From Quillaja saponaria (lineage: Eukaryota > Streptophyta > Magnoliopsida > Fabales > Quillajaceae), in assembly GCA_029379385.1 (NCBI GenBank), contig CM055605.1, positions 12,125,001 to 12,189,000 of the forward strand: a stretch of DNA of 64,000 bases, given 5' to 3'. The translations under genes and the position numbers were made by a program. Position 1 is the stretch's first letter. Every line of letters starts with the position of its first letter. Below the pieces are notes generated by a model that worked only from the letters and a program-made list of their open reading frames with translations, did no database searches and had not been told where the DNA came from. Positions 10,683 to 23,100 of this stretch are shown here, one piece after another.

Positions 10683-12074
10683 TTTGCAGCTCAGTTCTCT
10701 ACCTACAAGCATGCATGCATGCAGGATGGAAGCTCCTTCTTATGGATGAATAATTTATTTTGAAAAGTACCAATTAATATTAATTGTAGATTAGCTACAT
10801 TAATTTGAATTTTTTGTTGGTTAGTTTATGTATGACATTAATAGCTAGGGTTCTTTACAGTTTTAATAGTCTTATTAATTAGATATACTTCAACTTGAAG
10901 AAGATTTCAATATGTATGTATTTTTTATTTTTATCAAATTATTAATGCGATATCAGAATTTAGACTAAATTAAACATTTTTTGAAACGAGAATCTATAGT
11001 TTCAAAATCTGTTTAATTACTTAGTCTATGTTGTCACATTCATTTCAAATTTACTTGACAGAAATGGATGGATAATAATGTGACTAACTGTATTTGCATT
11101 CTATGTCTTGCCTACATGATACATAAGACAAATAAAAAAAAACGACCACTTGGGTAATATTAAACTAAATAGAACAAAAAAATTTCAGAAAATCACAATT
11201 TTTAGATATTTTTTAAAATGTAAAAATTGTATTGCAATAACATAATTAAAAAAAAAAACTCTTACAAACCCCTTCAAAAACCCTTTTTAATTTAAGCCAC
11301 CACCCATGCCCTAAAACTTCCCCCACGAATCCTAAAAATTTAGGAATCTTTTTCGGGGATTGTAGTATTCATTAGATCAATTAATAAAAATACGATTAGA
11401 TATATTTAAAATAATAACACTGAGTTATTCTAGTGAACATGCTCTTTAATAAAGTGAATACCAATTTTACTTTATGTTTAGTGAGAGTGAGTTGAACCAA
11501 ATTTAAAGTCATGTAAGTATCATTAAAATTGTCACAGTTAACAATAGTAAGAAAAGTCATGCGAATACTTAGCTAGCGTAATACAATGCGAATTCAATAA
11601 GATATTGCAACAAAATGAGTCACAATCTTATACTCAGTTTTAGTACTAGAACGAGAAATTGTTTGTCAAATTTTTAGACAACAAGATATGAGATTAGATT
11701 ACAAAATAATACAATATTATGTTATATAAGATCTTCTAGTATCCAAGGAACCTGCTTAATTGAGTTAGTTGATTACAAATTCTAAACGAGTTAGTTGCAA
11801 TCCAAAATTTAGAATACCGGCCCTTTGATTACAAATTAAGCTCCATGGTTGGCCTTTTGATTACAAAGCTGTCTCTTGCATTGTAGAGTGATACATGGCA
11901 GGAAACCACATTAATTAAGCAACTATTTTTATTTTTTTGTAAAGAAAATGGAAAGGTAGGTTTACCCACACATTTCGGCCATGAACAGTGCACCCACATC
12001 ACTACTATCCTTTATTTAGAAGAACCCTTACCGCACCTATGTCTTGGCTAAAGCTAAGGGTTCCTCCAAGTGTG
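10683..12074. other. Non-coding stretch after peptide gene copy 1
   Basis: The first 80 bases (GCTCAGTTCTCTACCTACAA and the CATGCATGCATGCA run near 10710-10723) are conserved in all four loci and probably form the 3-prime untranslated region. The rest is AT-rich and gene-free. The site at 11110-11125 (CTACATGATACATAAG) is the empty counterpart of the chromovirus insertion in unit 2. Confidence 0.55.
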
Positions 12075-12082
12075 GTCACAAT

Positions 12083-12768
12083 AGGGGCGAACCTAATGCC
12101 CGGGTTAACCAGGGCCATGGCCTGGGCTGAGTCTTTGAGAAAAAAAAAATTACTGGGCCTATATTTACAATTGTTTTAAGTGAACTTAGTATGCCCCCCT
12201 CAACAATTTGCCAATGTCTAAGCCCAAATACAATGTATATCAATGTGTAAAGTTCAAATACAAAGTGAAAGTTTTTAATTAAAAATAAAAAAATAAAACC
12301 CAACACTTAGGTCTAATACTTCCATCGTCATTCGCTTATCAGAGAGTAGATGAAATTTTTTTTGCCGATTGCCGATTGCCGAATGTCTTTGTGACTTCGA
12401 TCGTTCCTAGCCTACTGTTTTGCTTCTGAAAAAAAATTAGTAGGAAATAAGTGACAAACTACAATTAATCTTACTATTTGAAGTTGAGGTTGCGTGCTCT
12501 AAATTGCTATTATTATGACTGGGTGAGATTAAAGAGAGAAGGAGCATATGAGTTTAATTGATTTTTTTAATTGTTTTATCTCTTTAAATATTACTGTTCA
12601 CTGTTTTAAATAAAAAAAAATTTCTATAAAAAAAAAGATAAAATTGATTTTACTTTTATAAAAAATAATTATTTTTTAAATAAATTATATATAAATAAAT
12701 TATGAATGTAATTAAAATATTAATATTAGGTAGCTTTGAGCTGCCCAAAAATTTTAGGTTCGTCCTTG
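12083..12768. mobile_element. hAT-like non-autonomous element, copy in unit 1
   Basis: The element runs from AGGGGCGAACCT to AGGTTCGTCCTTG, so its ends are inverted copies of about 12 bases with small differences. It is flanked by GTCACAAT (12075-12082) and GTCACGAT (12769-12776), an 8-base target duplication with one change. Eight bases and CAGGGGCG-type ends are the hallmarks of the hAT superfamily. It is 686 bases long and has no transposase frame. Unit 2 has the same element at the same place, so it inserted before the tandem duplication. Confidence 0.75.
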
Positions 12769-12776
12769 GTCACGAT

Positions 12777-13602
12777 CATGCGTTCAAACCCTCAACATCG
12801 CAGAAAAAGTATTTCTTGAATATTACCTTAGCCAATATATACAAAAGAAAGAAGTTAAAAGAAATGAAACAGTTGGTAATAGTAAAATGAAGTGACAATA
12901 TCCTAGCCGTTTTTAAAACTTCAAGGGTCAAGATTAAAGTAACTTTAGTCCTCTAGAGGGTCCAAGTCCGCTATATTCTTTCAATCTCAATAATAAACTA
13001 TTAATCGTAATTAAATTATAAATTGTTATTCTTACTTTATTTTATTTTATTTTCTTTTTTAAAGTACGTGAAGTTGCAACTTTTTATTTTTATTTTTTAA
13101 AGTATTTTGCTATGATCATGGTACTATTGACTTGTCATTACCATGACATGGTTTATATATATTACTTTTATTTTAAGTGGATAAGGTTTTAAATCTATGG
13201 TAAAATTTTTGGTCCTGCCAAATGCGGTGAGTTTTTACAAATTTAAAGTGATATATATATAGATATGAACGTAATATTTTTTGCTTATTTACTTACCTTT
13301 TCATTTTTTATAAAAAAATAAAAATAGATGTGTTGGGATTATGAGTTCTCTTATTGATATATACATATTTTATCAGATTTGATGATGTATGATTACATGT
13401 GATTAATGTAAATTGTAATACTCTATTTATGTGGAATTTTTTCTTATTTTATTTATTTGTGTATGTAAGTATTCTATCAAGAGATTTATGTAAATTTTTA
13501 ATAATGTATAAGATTGGCCATAATATTTTCATTACCATTTTTAATTTATAGAATTTATATTTCATTTTCATGGTTTATTTTTAAACACAAGGATGTTTCC
13601 AT
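12777..13602. other. AT-rich end of unit 1
   Basis: No gene seen. It matches 25514-26462 of unit 2, which has about 130 extra bases near 25825-25955. Confidence 0.5.
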
Positions 13603-13614
13603 TAATCTTAGTTA

Positions 13615-14588
13615 GGCCTAGTTTTGTTTTGTGTTTGACGGTGCTTGAAAATTAATTTTAATCTAATTAATTATTTGTTTGGTTAAAATTTAAGAGTAAT
13701 TTTGTTCAATGCAAAACATAATTTTGGCCCATTTTGGAGAAGTTACAAATAGATAACTTCTCCAAAATATATTTTTGTAAGGACAAAGGACACAGTTTGT
13801 ATAATATTTTAGAACAAAATTGTTCTTAACTTTTTCTAAATTTACATGAGTTGGCCATTGTCTGATTTACAGATTGTTGCAATCACTCTCTATACTGCTT
13901 TAGAGCCTCAGACGGTATTTCATTGGTTTATTCAAGATTCTAAGAGATCTAGTTACTGTCCTTTTTTTTTTCCCACCTTTTATTTGAAGGTGACTCTTCT
14001 TGTTCTCTCTGACTCAATATATTCCAGCTAAAGTTTTATCAAAAGTTTTTCTTTTCACTTTAGTTTTTATTCAATATATTCTAGCTAGAGTTTTATCAAA
14101 AGTTTTTCTTTTCACTTTAGTTTTTATTTATTTATTTTTTAATAATGGGTTGCATAGAGTTTTTTCAAAAGTTTTTCTTTTTACTTTAGTTTTTTATTTT
14201 ATTTTAATAATAGATTGCATGTGAAATTGTCCAAAATAAATATTATATTTCTTTTATTTGGTGCTTCTTTCTATCTTTTTTATTTTTATTTTTATACCAT
14301 TGATTTGGTTACACATTAGAGGGTCTACTTGATACTATGTTGAAGATTTTGAAAGGAAAAAAAATTGAAAGGCTCTATCGTGATGAGTTTGACCATGTTT
14401 ATTTTTTGGTGCCCTTGGTTTCACTTCTGATAGTTCTTTATGTCTTCAAAGCACTTATGAAATTATGTAACAAAACATGTTACTTAGGGTAAAAATCACT
14501 TTTCCAATTAAATCAATTCTCCAATAATCACTTTTGACAAAATCAATTTTTTAAAACATGTTTTATAAACGCTAAGCCAAACTAGCTT
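13615..14588. mobile_element. PIF/Harbinger-like non-autonomous element, copy in unit 2
   Basis: The left end is GGCCTAGTTTTGTTTTG after TTA (13612-13614). The right end before TTA (14589-14591) reads, in reverse complement, AAGCTAGTTTGGCTTAGCG. It is homologous to the element at 2706-3617 but longer, mainly because a block of about 60 bases near 14030-14200 is present three times instead of twice. Confidence 0.5.
14026..14200 (+). repeat. Short tandem array within the PIF-like element
   Basis: AGTTTTATCAAAAGTTTTTC followed by TTTTCACTTTAGTTTTTAT occurs three times in a row with small changes. The open frame at 14000-14224 is a by-product of the array. The unit 1 copy has about two repeats near 3087-3180. 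Confidence 0.7.
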
Positions 14589-14591
14589 TTA

Positions 14592-17282
14592 GTGAGTTTT
14601 GTCTAACTTCTGACTACTGTTTGTCCCGTGTCCACGAACGCATGTTTGCTGGCTTGAAGCGGCTTAGGCCGTTTGGGACGCAGCTTTAGCCCGTTTGCCC
14701 AGCCACATCTTGCATTTTGACAGACTTAGGCCGCACATCCTGGGAGCGACCCATAGGCAGCTTCTGGGCCGCACCCTCCAGGTCGAGGGCTTGTTTTTTT
14801 TCCTTGCAAATTTTCCCTTTCTCTTTTAATATAATTCCTACGTTGTCCCTCTTTCTTTTACCATCTCTATCCTTCAACTTTTTATACAATACCCACCTTG
14901 TCCTTTCAACTTGGATTTTTCTTTGTTTTCAAACGGATTTGAAAGTTGAAGCTTTCGTGATGAAGATTGCAGAGAAGCATCTAAAAATCAAAATATTCTT
15001 GATTGTAAAAATAAATATAATAAAAATTAATAGTTGGTCTTGAGCTCATTCTGTCAATATATAGCGTGCATTGTAAAACTAGCAATTATCAGAGAATGAT
15101 CAGACCGTTGTACTGTCTTGCAATGGAGAGCAAACATATATGTCATTTCTTTAAAAACTTTGAGCGAGAGTCAAAATTTCTGGTTGGGTACGCAGAGAGT
15201 TACATAGTGGTCAAAACATTTTCCTCTAAAATGTCCTTGTTTGTGTGTTCGTTGAAATTTTGGCGCGAAAGGAATTTTGAACAAACTCATCTGAGGAAGA
15301 TGATGAACAGTTGAACTAGTTTGGCAGCCTTCTAGAACTTTCCGCTGATTAATAGTCTTCCCCTTTTGAACTTTCAGCTGACTAAGTAATGTCTTTAGTT
15401 GTTTGCGTTAGTTGATTGTTAAATGACACACTGCATTTTGTATCTTTAGATGTCTGATCTTGTTCCACTGACAAAGGTTTAGCTGATTGAGAGAACAATG
15501 AAATGCTTCATTTTGAATTCAATCCAAGCTTCAATTGATCTTTTCAGTCGATATTGAAATATTGTTTCATTTTGATATTTCTTCAGCTGACTGAAATAAG
15601 AGTTTTTAGTTGATCTCCTTTAGCTTATGAAGCTTTAATGAAACGATGCCCTTCTTGTTCGATTGATATCTACTGAAATACTTTCAATTAAATGACATTG
15701 ATTTTCGGTTGATCACTTCAGTTGATTGGTATATGATAAAAGACTGTGCCGCATAGATTCTAGTCCAACTTAGTCAATTAATAAGTTATACATATAATAG
15801 AAATAAGATTTTCAAGTTTGTTTCTCATGCATTTTTAATTAATTATTTAGTTATCATTAAAATCAGATTTAGATAAGGGTACCAAATACCCATTTGATTT
15901 AACACTAAGCATCATTGTTTTTAATATTTTTTGACTTTAAAATCATTACTAAGGTGCATGAGGTGGTGATGAAGATGAATCCGGCTACAACAATGTTAGG
16001 TTTGTTCAATATGGATTCAAATTCAGACTATCAAAATTAAAAAATATAGTCAATAACTTATACGTTAGTATTTGATCAGATCAAAGGGATGGATTAGACG
16101 AATTGCGTGTAAGCTGGCCTAGATACCACCTAACTGCTAAAAAGAAAAAAACTTGTTAGGGTATATTGGTTGTGGGTTGGATGATGAGTTTTTGTATATT
16201 TACAAGGTGTATTCTTTAATACTTATTCCCAATTCCTAATTGTCCCAAATTGTCTATTTTTGTTCATTTATGCGCCAAATCTCGTCTCTATGATGTAATC
16301 ATAAAGAAATTATGCCCTTAGTCAAAAAAATAGAAAAATCATTAGCCAATAGAAAAAAAGTCTTTGATCTAAAAATGATGCTGAAGTGAGAAAAGAAAGT
16401 TGGACTTCAATCTATATCCAATTTTTATATTAAGCAGCTTTTTATGATCTAATTAATCTAATTGTTATGGTCTTTTTCCCAACAAACCTTAGCTCATTTT
16501 ATTCTAATAATTGAAGAACTATCATAAAGAAGTTGCAGTTTGCAAGTACAGATAACTAGGATATCTAAGTTTTATAATTTATGCCTTTCTAATCACGAGG
16601 ATGGTTTTTCGTATTGCTTATTTATAATGTCATTAGTAATTCTATCTCGTACGTTTTCGATGTACTAAAAAAAACAATAGTTAGATCCTGGTATTTTTGA
16701 CTTCTCATTAACATGGCATGCATTATGATGCACCATTTTTATTTCATTACCACTTGTTTTATTCAAGATTATTGTGTTAGGCATATTCTTCTTCTTTCTT
16801 TCTTATAAAAATCAACGATTTTGGTTTTTCAAAAAAATGCAGTAAGTTTCACACCAATATAAGATATTGCTTTTTAATTTTCGTATTTTTCTTGAAAATA
16901 AAAATAAAAAAATTGAATGAATTCTTTAATCTATCATTATATCGCGTAACTATTCCAAAAATAAAAAATAAAAATAAAAATCAGTGGATGATGAAATTTC
17001 AATCTAGAGCATATTATCGAGCACTAACTATATTTAAAATGTTTATTGCCTCAAGTGTATTTTCTTTAATTAAAGAGTCTAAAGATGGGTACTTTCATTG
17101 ATAATAACACTACAGGTATGTTGAATCCTTCCATACAAAGAAAAACACAAATTTGCTGCCTACCATAAGAATCAAACAAAACCGTTGACCAGAAGAAATG
17201 AAGAACAACAATTGACTACGTTAAAATAATCCAGTCAATATAAAGAGGCTGTGTATTGTGAATGAACCTTTGACATTACCAT
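14592..17282. other. Non-coding part of unit 2 upstream of the peptide gene
   Basis: This is the counterpart of 3618-3959 joined directly to 7803-10162 of unit 1. The join is near 14914-14922. I see no gene; the short frames at 14686-15314 and 16892-17101 are not shared in reading frame with unit 1. Confidence 0.45.
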
Positions 17283-17290
17283 TATAAATA
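17283..17290 (+). promoter_or_regulatory. Probable TATA box of the second peptide gene
   Basis: TATAAATA lies 60 bases before the start codon at 17350, with spacing identical to that in unit 1. Confidence 0.55.
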
Positions 17291-17349
17291 TGCCCTTGTT
17301 GTTTTAGGAACAAAACATAAGTTCAATTTGCTTTGATTAATTTCTCAAA

Positions 17350-17803
17350 ATGCTTACAATAAGTTTGCTTGCTGTCCTTGTTGTCTTGCTGTTTGTAACA
17401 GCCAAATTGGTTCTAAGGCGTCTGCTTTCGACAAATTCGAAGCTCGAACCTCCTTCAAACCCTAGTAAGTAGTTAATTGATTAATATATATTCATGTTTT
17501 TCTTCCTTGATCAAGTTTTATAACTTTTCATAGTTCTGCATCATCTTTTGATTATGAATAGGATCCATTTTTCTTTTTCCTTTTTATATATACTTGTTGT
17601 AAAACTCCTCCTGCTCAAGTCATTTCAACAACATATATATTAATTACTATGGCTGACTTTATGTATTTTTTTTTTTTACAGAGACTACAAACAAGCCTAT
17701 TATTGTTACCAGAGACCGACCATGGGGGAAGAATTATTTTGCAAAGATTACAAACAATCCTATTATGGTTAACAAAGACCGTCCATGGGGGAAGAATTAT
17801 TGA
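17350..17803 (+). CDS. Small secreted-peptide-like precursor, copy 2 (two exons)
   Basis: Exon 1 is 17350-17464, the intron is 17465-17681 (GTAAGT to TTTACAG, phase 1), and exon 2 is 17682-17803, giving 78 residues. The N-terminal half is identical in protein to copy 1: a hydrophobic stretch at residues 2-18, RRLL at 23-26, and a spacer rich in S, N and P. Exon 2 again carries the doubled block, here NKPIIVTRDRPWGKNY and NNPIMVNKDRPWGKNY. Compared with copy 1 there are four base changes in exon 2, all replacing residues (N to T, K to A using two changes, and R to K), while exon 1 has one silent change. The frame and splice sites are intact, so the gene may be active. The chromovirus insertion 440 bases downstream does not touch it. 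The function is not recognised; secreted peptide precursor is inferred from architecture. Confidence 0.75.
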
Positions 17804-18239
17804 CTTGCAGCTCAGTTCTCTACCTACAAGCATGCATGCATGCAGGATGGAAGCTCCTTCTTATGGATGAATAATTTATTTTGAAAATAAAAGTACCAAT
17901 TAATATTAATTGTAGATTAGCTACATTAATTTGCAATTTTTCGTTAATTAGATATAACTTCAACTTTAAGAAGATTTCAATATGTATGTATTTTTTTATT
18001 TTTATCAAAATATTAATGTGATATCAGAATTTAGATTAAATTAAACATTTTTTCGTTATAGTTTGCTTTAAAAGTTACTTTTATTCTAACTTTTATCCTT
18101 ATAATAATAAGATTGCAATTGAGAATCTATAGTTTCAAAATCTGTTTAATTACTTAGTCTATGTTGTCACATTCAGTTCAAATTTACTTAAATGTATGGA
18201 TAATGATGTGACTAACTGTATTTGCATTCTATGTCTTGC

Positions 18240-18244
18240 CTACA
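18240..18244. repeat. Left target duplication of the chromovirus
   Basis: CTACA precedes the left LTR, and GTACA (24090-24094) follows the right LTR with one change. The unit 1 empty site has a single CTACA (near 11111-11115), which confirms the insertion point. Confidence 0.8.
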
Positions 18245-18794
18245 TGTCACAACCCAAGCTTGTCCAGTGCATGTCGCACATGGCCGCTTGCCTTGTGATG
18301 GGCACATTGTGGGTAGCTAGGCATATGTCATGACATGGTGACATTTTTGTAAATAGGTAGCCAGGGGTAGTCGGGCAACTGGGAAATATGATGTTCCCTC
18401 CTGCCAGAGGGACTATGGAGCATAAAGCTCTTTAGGGGGGGGGGGTGTATATGTGACAAAATTCAAAGTTGTACACGAGCTTGTCGGATGAGTGTCAAAG
18501 GCCTTGGTATTGCTTGTAACTCCCTCTACACCAAGCCATTTGCCTATGTCGTAGCCATGTCGAGAGCATTTTGATAGTATTGTAATTTGATCGTTTTTCA
18601 ATTAATGAGAAGTTGAAGCCGTTTCTTGCAAACTGTGTTGTATTTGCTTTCTCGCTACATTTTGCTTACATCATTGCGCACTAGCCTTATGGGTTGACAC
18701 CCGAGGGGCATTGGAGAAGCTGATTTGCTACCTACGAGGGGTTAGCAAGTGCTACATAGGCATCTTTGCGTGCTAGCAAAGTCGGCCCGTGATA
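18245..18794 (+). repeat. Left LTR of the chromovirus
   Basis: It starts TGTCACAACCC and ends CCCGTGATA, just before the primer-binding site. Its length equals that of the right LTR. Confidence 0.9.
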
Positions 18795-18796
18795 GT

Positions 18797-18808
18797 TGGT
18801 ATCAGAGC
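18797..18808 (+). promoter_or_regulatory. Primer-binding site
   Basis: TGGTATCAGAGC matches the 3-prime end of plant initiator methionine tRNA, the common primer for these elements. It begins two bases after the left LTR. Confidence 0.9.
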
Positions 18809-18849
18809 TACGTTCCGAACCATTGAGGAAGTAGTAGTTAGTTGTTGTC

Positions 18850-20000
18850 ATGATGAAGGGAATGACGAATCAACAAAAGTTTAATTGGATTGACTCGTAG
18901 CTGGGCGAGCTTACTGGAGTGTCTGACTCAATGATAGAGATACGGGCATCGTTGAAAGAGTTTGACATACCCGGATTGATTGAAAGGGTGACTACCCTTG
19001 ATGGACTTGTTAGTCGTGTGCGAGCACTTGAGAGCGATAAGAATGTCCAAGGCATAGGTGACAATGCTGATGAGCTCGATGAGCGAGTTAGTAGTATCGA
19101 CTAAGCCCAAGCACAACTAGAGGGCGCGGTCCACACCATGCGTGGTGAATTTTTGGAGGACATGGCCATCATGAAAGATGAACTTGGTGAGCTGAACACC
19201 AAGGTCAATATCACCATGAGAGCGGTGGATAATGACAACCACAACCCGTATGCTAAGGGTGTGGGGCAACGTAGAATGAAAGTTCCTGAACCTCGGGCTT
19301 TAAAAGGGGCACGAGATGGAAAGGAGTTAGAAAAATTTCTATTAGACATGGAACAGTACTTTCGAGCAGTGAGAATGGAATTCGGAAGAAGCAAAGGTGA
19401 CAACTGCTATTATGTACCTTTTTGGAGATGCCAAACTCTGGTGGAGGACAAAGTATGTTGACATACAAGATGGTAGGTGTGTATTTGACACCTGGGAAGA
19501 TTTGAGAAGAGAATTGAAGGCCCAATTCTTTCTGGAGAACATCGAGTACATCGCTTGGCGCAACTAAAGGAAGTTGAAACAGAAGGGGACTATCCGTGAG
19601 TATGTGAAGAAATTTGCGGGGCTGATGTTAGACATTCGTGACATGTCAGAGAAGGATAAGATGTTCTATTTCCTTGAAGGCGCCGAACTTCAACGACAGC
19701 GGGTCCAGGATTTGGCCACAGCTCAAGCGGTAGCTGAGCGCTTGACAGACTACGCTCTTGAAAGTTCTGCTAGTAAGAAACCATAACAATCTTCTAGTGG
19801 AGGCAATGGTGGACAGTTTGGTAAGCCAGGAAAGAACAAAAGTGGGGGAGGGGATAAAAGGAAACCTTCCTATCTCACTAACAGCCCACAGTCATCATGA
19901 GGGTCTACCTCAACCTCCAAACCAAGGACAATCTCTTGCTACTTGTGTAATGGACATCATAGAGTTGCGAAGTGTCCACAGAAAACTATACTCAATGCTT
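18850..20000 (+). pseudogene. Chromovirus gag remnant
   Basis: The frame opens at 18850 but meets a stop after 16 codons (18898-18900). Pieces follow in changing frames at 18919-19104, 19138-19461 and 19574-19786. They include a coiled-coil-like charged region and the capsid-like ELEKFLLDMEQYFRAV. A zinc knuckle of the form CX2CX3HX4C (CYLCNGHHRVAKC) is at 19937-19975. It would have packaged element RNA in a virus-like particle; it cannot now make a full protein. Confidence 0.85.
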
Positions 20001-20149
20001 TGCAAGCTTCGGTTCGTAAAGCACCTCAAAGTCATGTTGATGAGGATGAGGATGAGGATGAGTCTGATGAAGATCAGCCCAGGATGGGGGCATTGCTGTT
20101 TATTGGGGCACTCAAGAAGCATGCTGAGAGTTCTAAGAAGAGCGGGGAT

Positions 20150-23100
20150 AAGGGTCTCATGTTTGTGAAGGGCCATCTTGGTGGGAAGCTGGCTACGAGT
20201 GTCATGCTAGACACTGGGGCTACCTATAACTTTGTTTCTGAAGCGGAGGCTAAAAAGCTGGGCCTAAAGTTGGAGAAGGACTCAGGCCGAATGAAAGTTA
20301 TGAATTCTAAATCCTTGCCTTCTGCGGAGCAAGCCAAGTAAGTGTCTGTAAAGCTTGGGACATGGGAAGGCCGTGTCGATTTTGTGGTGGCCAAGATTGA
20401 TGATTTTGATGTTGTCCTCGGGATGGAGTTCATGCTTACTCACAAAGCAATTCCAATCCTTGTTGCTAGTTCTCTTATGATAATGGGAGAGCAGCCAGCC
20501 ATGGTGCCAGCAGTAATCAAATAACTTAGTGAGACCAAGCATCTGTTGGCTCTTCATTTCAGGAAGGGCGTGAAGAGACATGAACCTACTTTTGTGGTGG
20601 TACCTTTGGTTACTAAGGATCAAGGAGATGGAGAGCCAGTGCCGCTAGCCATACAGGGAGTTTTGAAGGAATATGAAGGAGTCATGCCCGACAAACTTCC
20701 ACAAATCTTGCCGCCGCGCAAGGGTATTATTGATCATGAGATTGAGCTAGTGCCAGACATTAAGCCACCCGCAAAGGCTCCTTACAGGATGGCACCACCT
20801 GAGTTGGCTGAGCTCAGAAAATAGCTGAATGAACTACTAGAGTCCCAGTTCATAAGACCTTCAAAGGCACCGTTTGGAGCATCGGTGTTGTTTCAGAAGA
20901 AGCAGGATGGGAGCCTGCGAATGTGTGTTGATTATCGGGCACTCAACAAGGTCACAGTGCGAAACAGTTATCCTATACCGCTCATTGCTGATCTTTTTGA
21001 GCAACTACGTGGTGCCAAGTACTTCACAAAACTGGACTTGAGGTCTGGGTATTACCAAGTTCTAATTGTGGAGGGGGACGAGCGGAAGACGACTTGTGTC
21101 ACTCGATATGGTGCATTTGAGTTCTTGGTGATGCCATTTAGGTTGACGAATGCACCAGCCACATTTTGCACTCTCATGAATTAGGTTTTCCACGGGTACT
21201 TAGACAAGTTCATCATGGTTTACTTGGATGACATTGTGATCTATAGCTCCACTCTAGAAGATCACAAAAAGCACTTGCAACTAGTTTTCGACATGGCTGA
21301 GAGATAATTAGTTGTTCTTGAAAAGGGAGAAGTGTTCTTTCTCGCAGAAGCAGATCAAGTTTCTTGGCCACATTATTGAGCAAGGCTGTGTCCGAATGGA
21401 TTTGGGCAAGGTGAAAGCCATCCAAGAATGGAAGACTCCTACTAGCGTGACTGAACCGCGCTCTTTCCTTAGTTTAGCAAATTACTATAGGTGATTTGTT
21501 GAAGTTTATTTAAGGAGAGCTGCGCCCCTTACAAAGTTATTGAAGAAGGGTGCATTTTGGCATTGGGATGAGCCATGTCAAACTGCATTTGAAGACATGA
21601 AGTTGGCTATGATTAATGATCCTGTTTTAGCCTTGCCAGATATCTCGAAGCCTTTTGAAATTCAGACTGATGCATCTGATTATGCCCTTGGGGGAGTCTT
21701 GCTTCAAGAGAATAATCTTATTGCTTATGAGAGTTATAAGTTATCATAAGCCGAGAGGAGGTATACAGCTCAAGAGAAGGAGATGCTTGCTGTTATTCAT
21801 TGTTTGCGGGTGTGGAGACATTACTTGTTGGGGTCAAAGTTTATTGTGAAGACTGACAACACGGGAGTTAGTCATTTCTTTACGCAGCCGAAGTTGACAC
21901 CTAAGCAGGGTTGTTTGCATGAGTTTCTAGCAGCAATTGACTTTGAGTTTGAGTACAAGGTGGGGAAAAGTAATCAGGCAGCTGATGCCCTTAGTTGCAA
22001 GGCTGAGCTTGTGGCAATGACCTACGTAGCACACATATCGTCTAGTCGTGTTGCTACTTCAATGCGAGAGCGCATTCGAGAGAACTTGGATAAGGATCCA
22101 GTTGCTCAAGCTATCATAAACCTAGCCGAAGAAGGGAAGACTCGTCAGTTCTAGGTTGAGGATGGACTACTGATGGCGAAGGGAAGTCGATTGTTCGTTC
22201 CCAAAGCAGGGGACTTGCGAAGGACGCTCATGAAGGAGTGTCATGACACTTTGTGGGCTGGTCACCCGAATTGGCAGAGAACTTATGCCCTTATGAAACA
22301 GGGGTATTGCTGGCCTCAGATGAGAGAGGATGCAGTTAACTACTCCAAAACGTGTCTTATCTACCAGCAAGACAAAGTTGAGCGGAAGAAGATTGCAGGG
22401 CTACTAGAGCCGTTGCCAGTGTCGACTCGTCCATGGGAAAGTGTGTCTCTGGACTTCATCACCAGTCTTTTAAGAGTGGAAGATTTATCTACTATCTTGG
22501 TGGTAGTGGATCGATTTTTGAAGTATGCCACATTCATCCCGGCACCAAAATATTGCTCGGCAGAAAACACAGCACAATTGTTCTTTAAATATGTTGTCAA
22601 ATATTGGGGTGTGCCCAAGAACATTGTTAGTGATCGAGATAGAAGGTTCACAGGGACTTTGGTCTGAATTATTCAACCTACTCGGTTCACAACTCAACAT
22701 CTCATCTAACTATCATCCACAAACTGATGGCAAGACTGAGAGATTCAATGGCATGCTTGAAGATTATTTGCGCCATTTTGCCAGAGTCAACCAGAGGAAT
22801 TGGCCAAAGCTACTAGACATTGCTCAGTTTTGCTTTAATGCTCAGAAGAGTTATGCGACAAACAGAAGTCCTTTTGAGATTGTTACTAGGGCAGCAGCTG
22901 CTCCTACCACACACACTTGATGGGCCTTCTACAGGAAAAAGTCCTAAAGCACATCACTTTACTAAAGATTGGAAGCAGAACATTGAAATTGCCCAAGCAT
23001 ACTTGGAAAAAGCTTCTAAGAGAATGAAGAAATGGGTAGACAAGGGATGTCGACAGCTGGAGTTCCAAGTTGGAAATTTTGTAATGGTCAAGCTCACGAA

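Larger units (their letters stand above)
2694..13606 (+). repeat. Tandem duplication, unit 1
   Basis: This segment is repeated in direct orientation as unit 2 (13607-26466). The repeat starts with TAATCTTAGTTAGG at 2694 and ends with CCATTAAT at 13606, where unit 2 begins at once with CTTAGTTAGG. TAAT is found at the left edge (2694-2697), the internal junction (13603-13606) and the right edge (26463-26466), as expected for a tandem duplication made at a 4-base microhomology. Removing the 3.84 kb specific to this unit and the 5.85 kb element specific to unit 2 leaves about 7.07 and 7.01 kb, a close match. Shared contents in order are a PIF-like element, a TCAGCTGACT-rich stretch, a peptide-precursor gene and a hAT-like element. 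Confidence 0.88.

Noticed and set aside
10521..10712. 63-codon minus-strand frame containing IILPPW twice, with a relative at 17615-17833
   Set aside because: It is the antisense shadow of exon 2 of the peptide gene; the repeat comes from the doubled block on the plus strand, and no splice or promoter context supports it.
14000..14224. 74-codon frame with three repeats of KVFLFTLVF
   Set aside because: It is a translation of a short DNA tandem array within a transposon-like element and is not preserved in the unit 1 copy.
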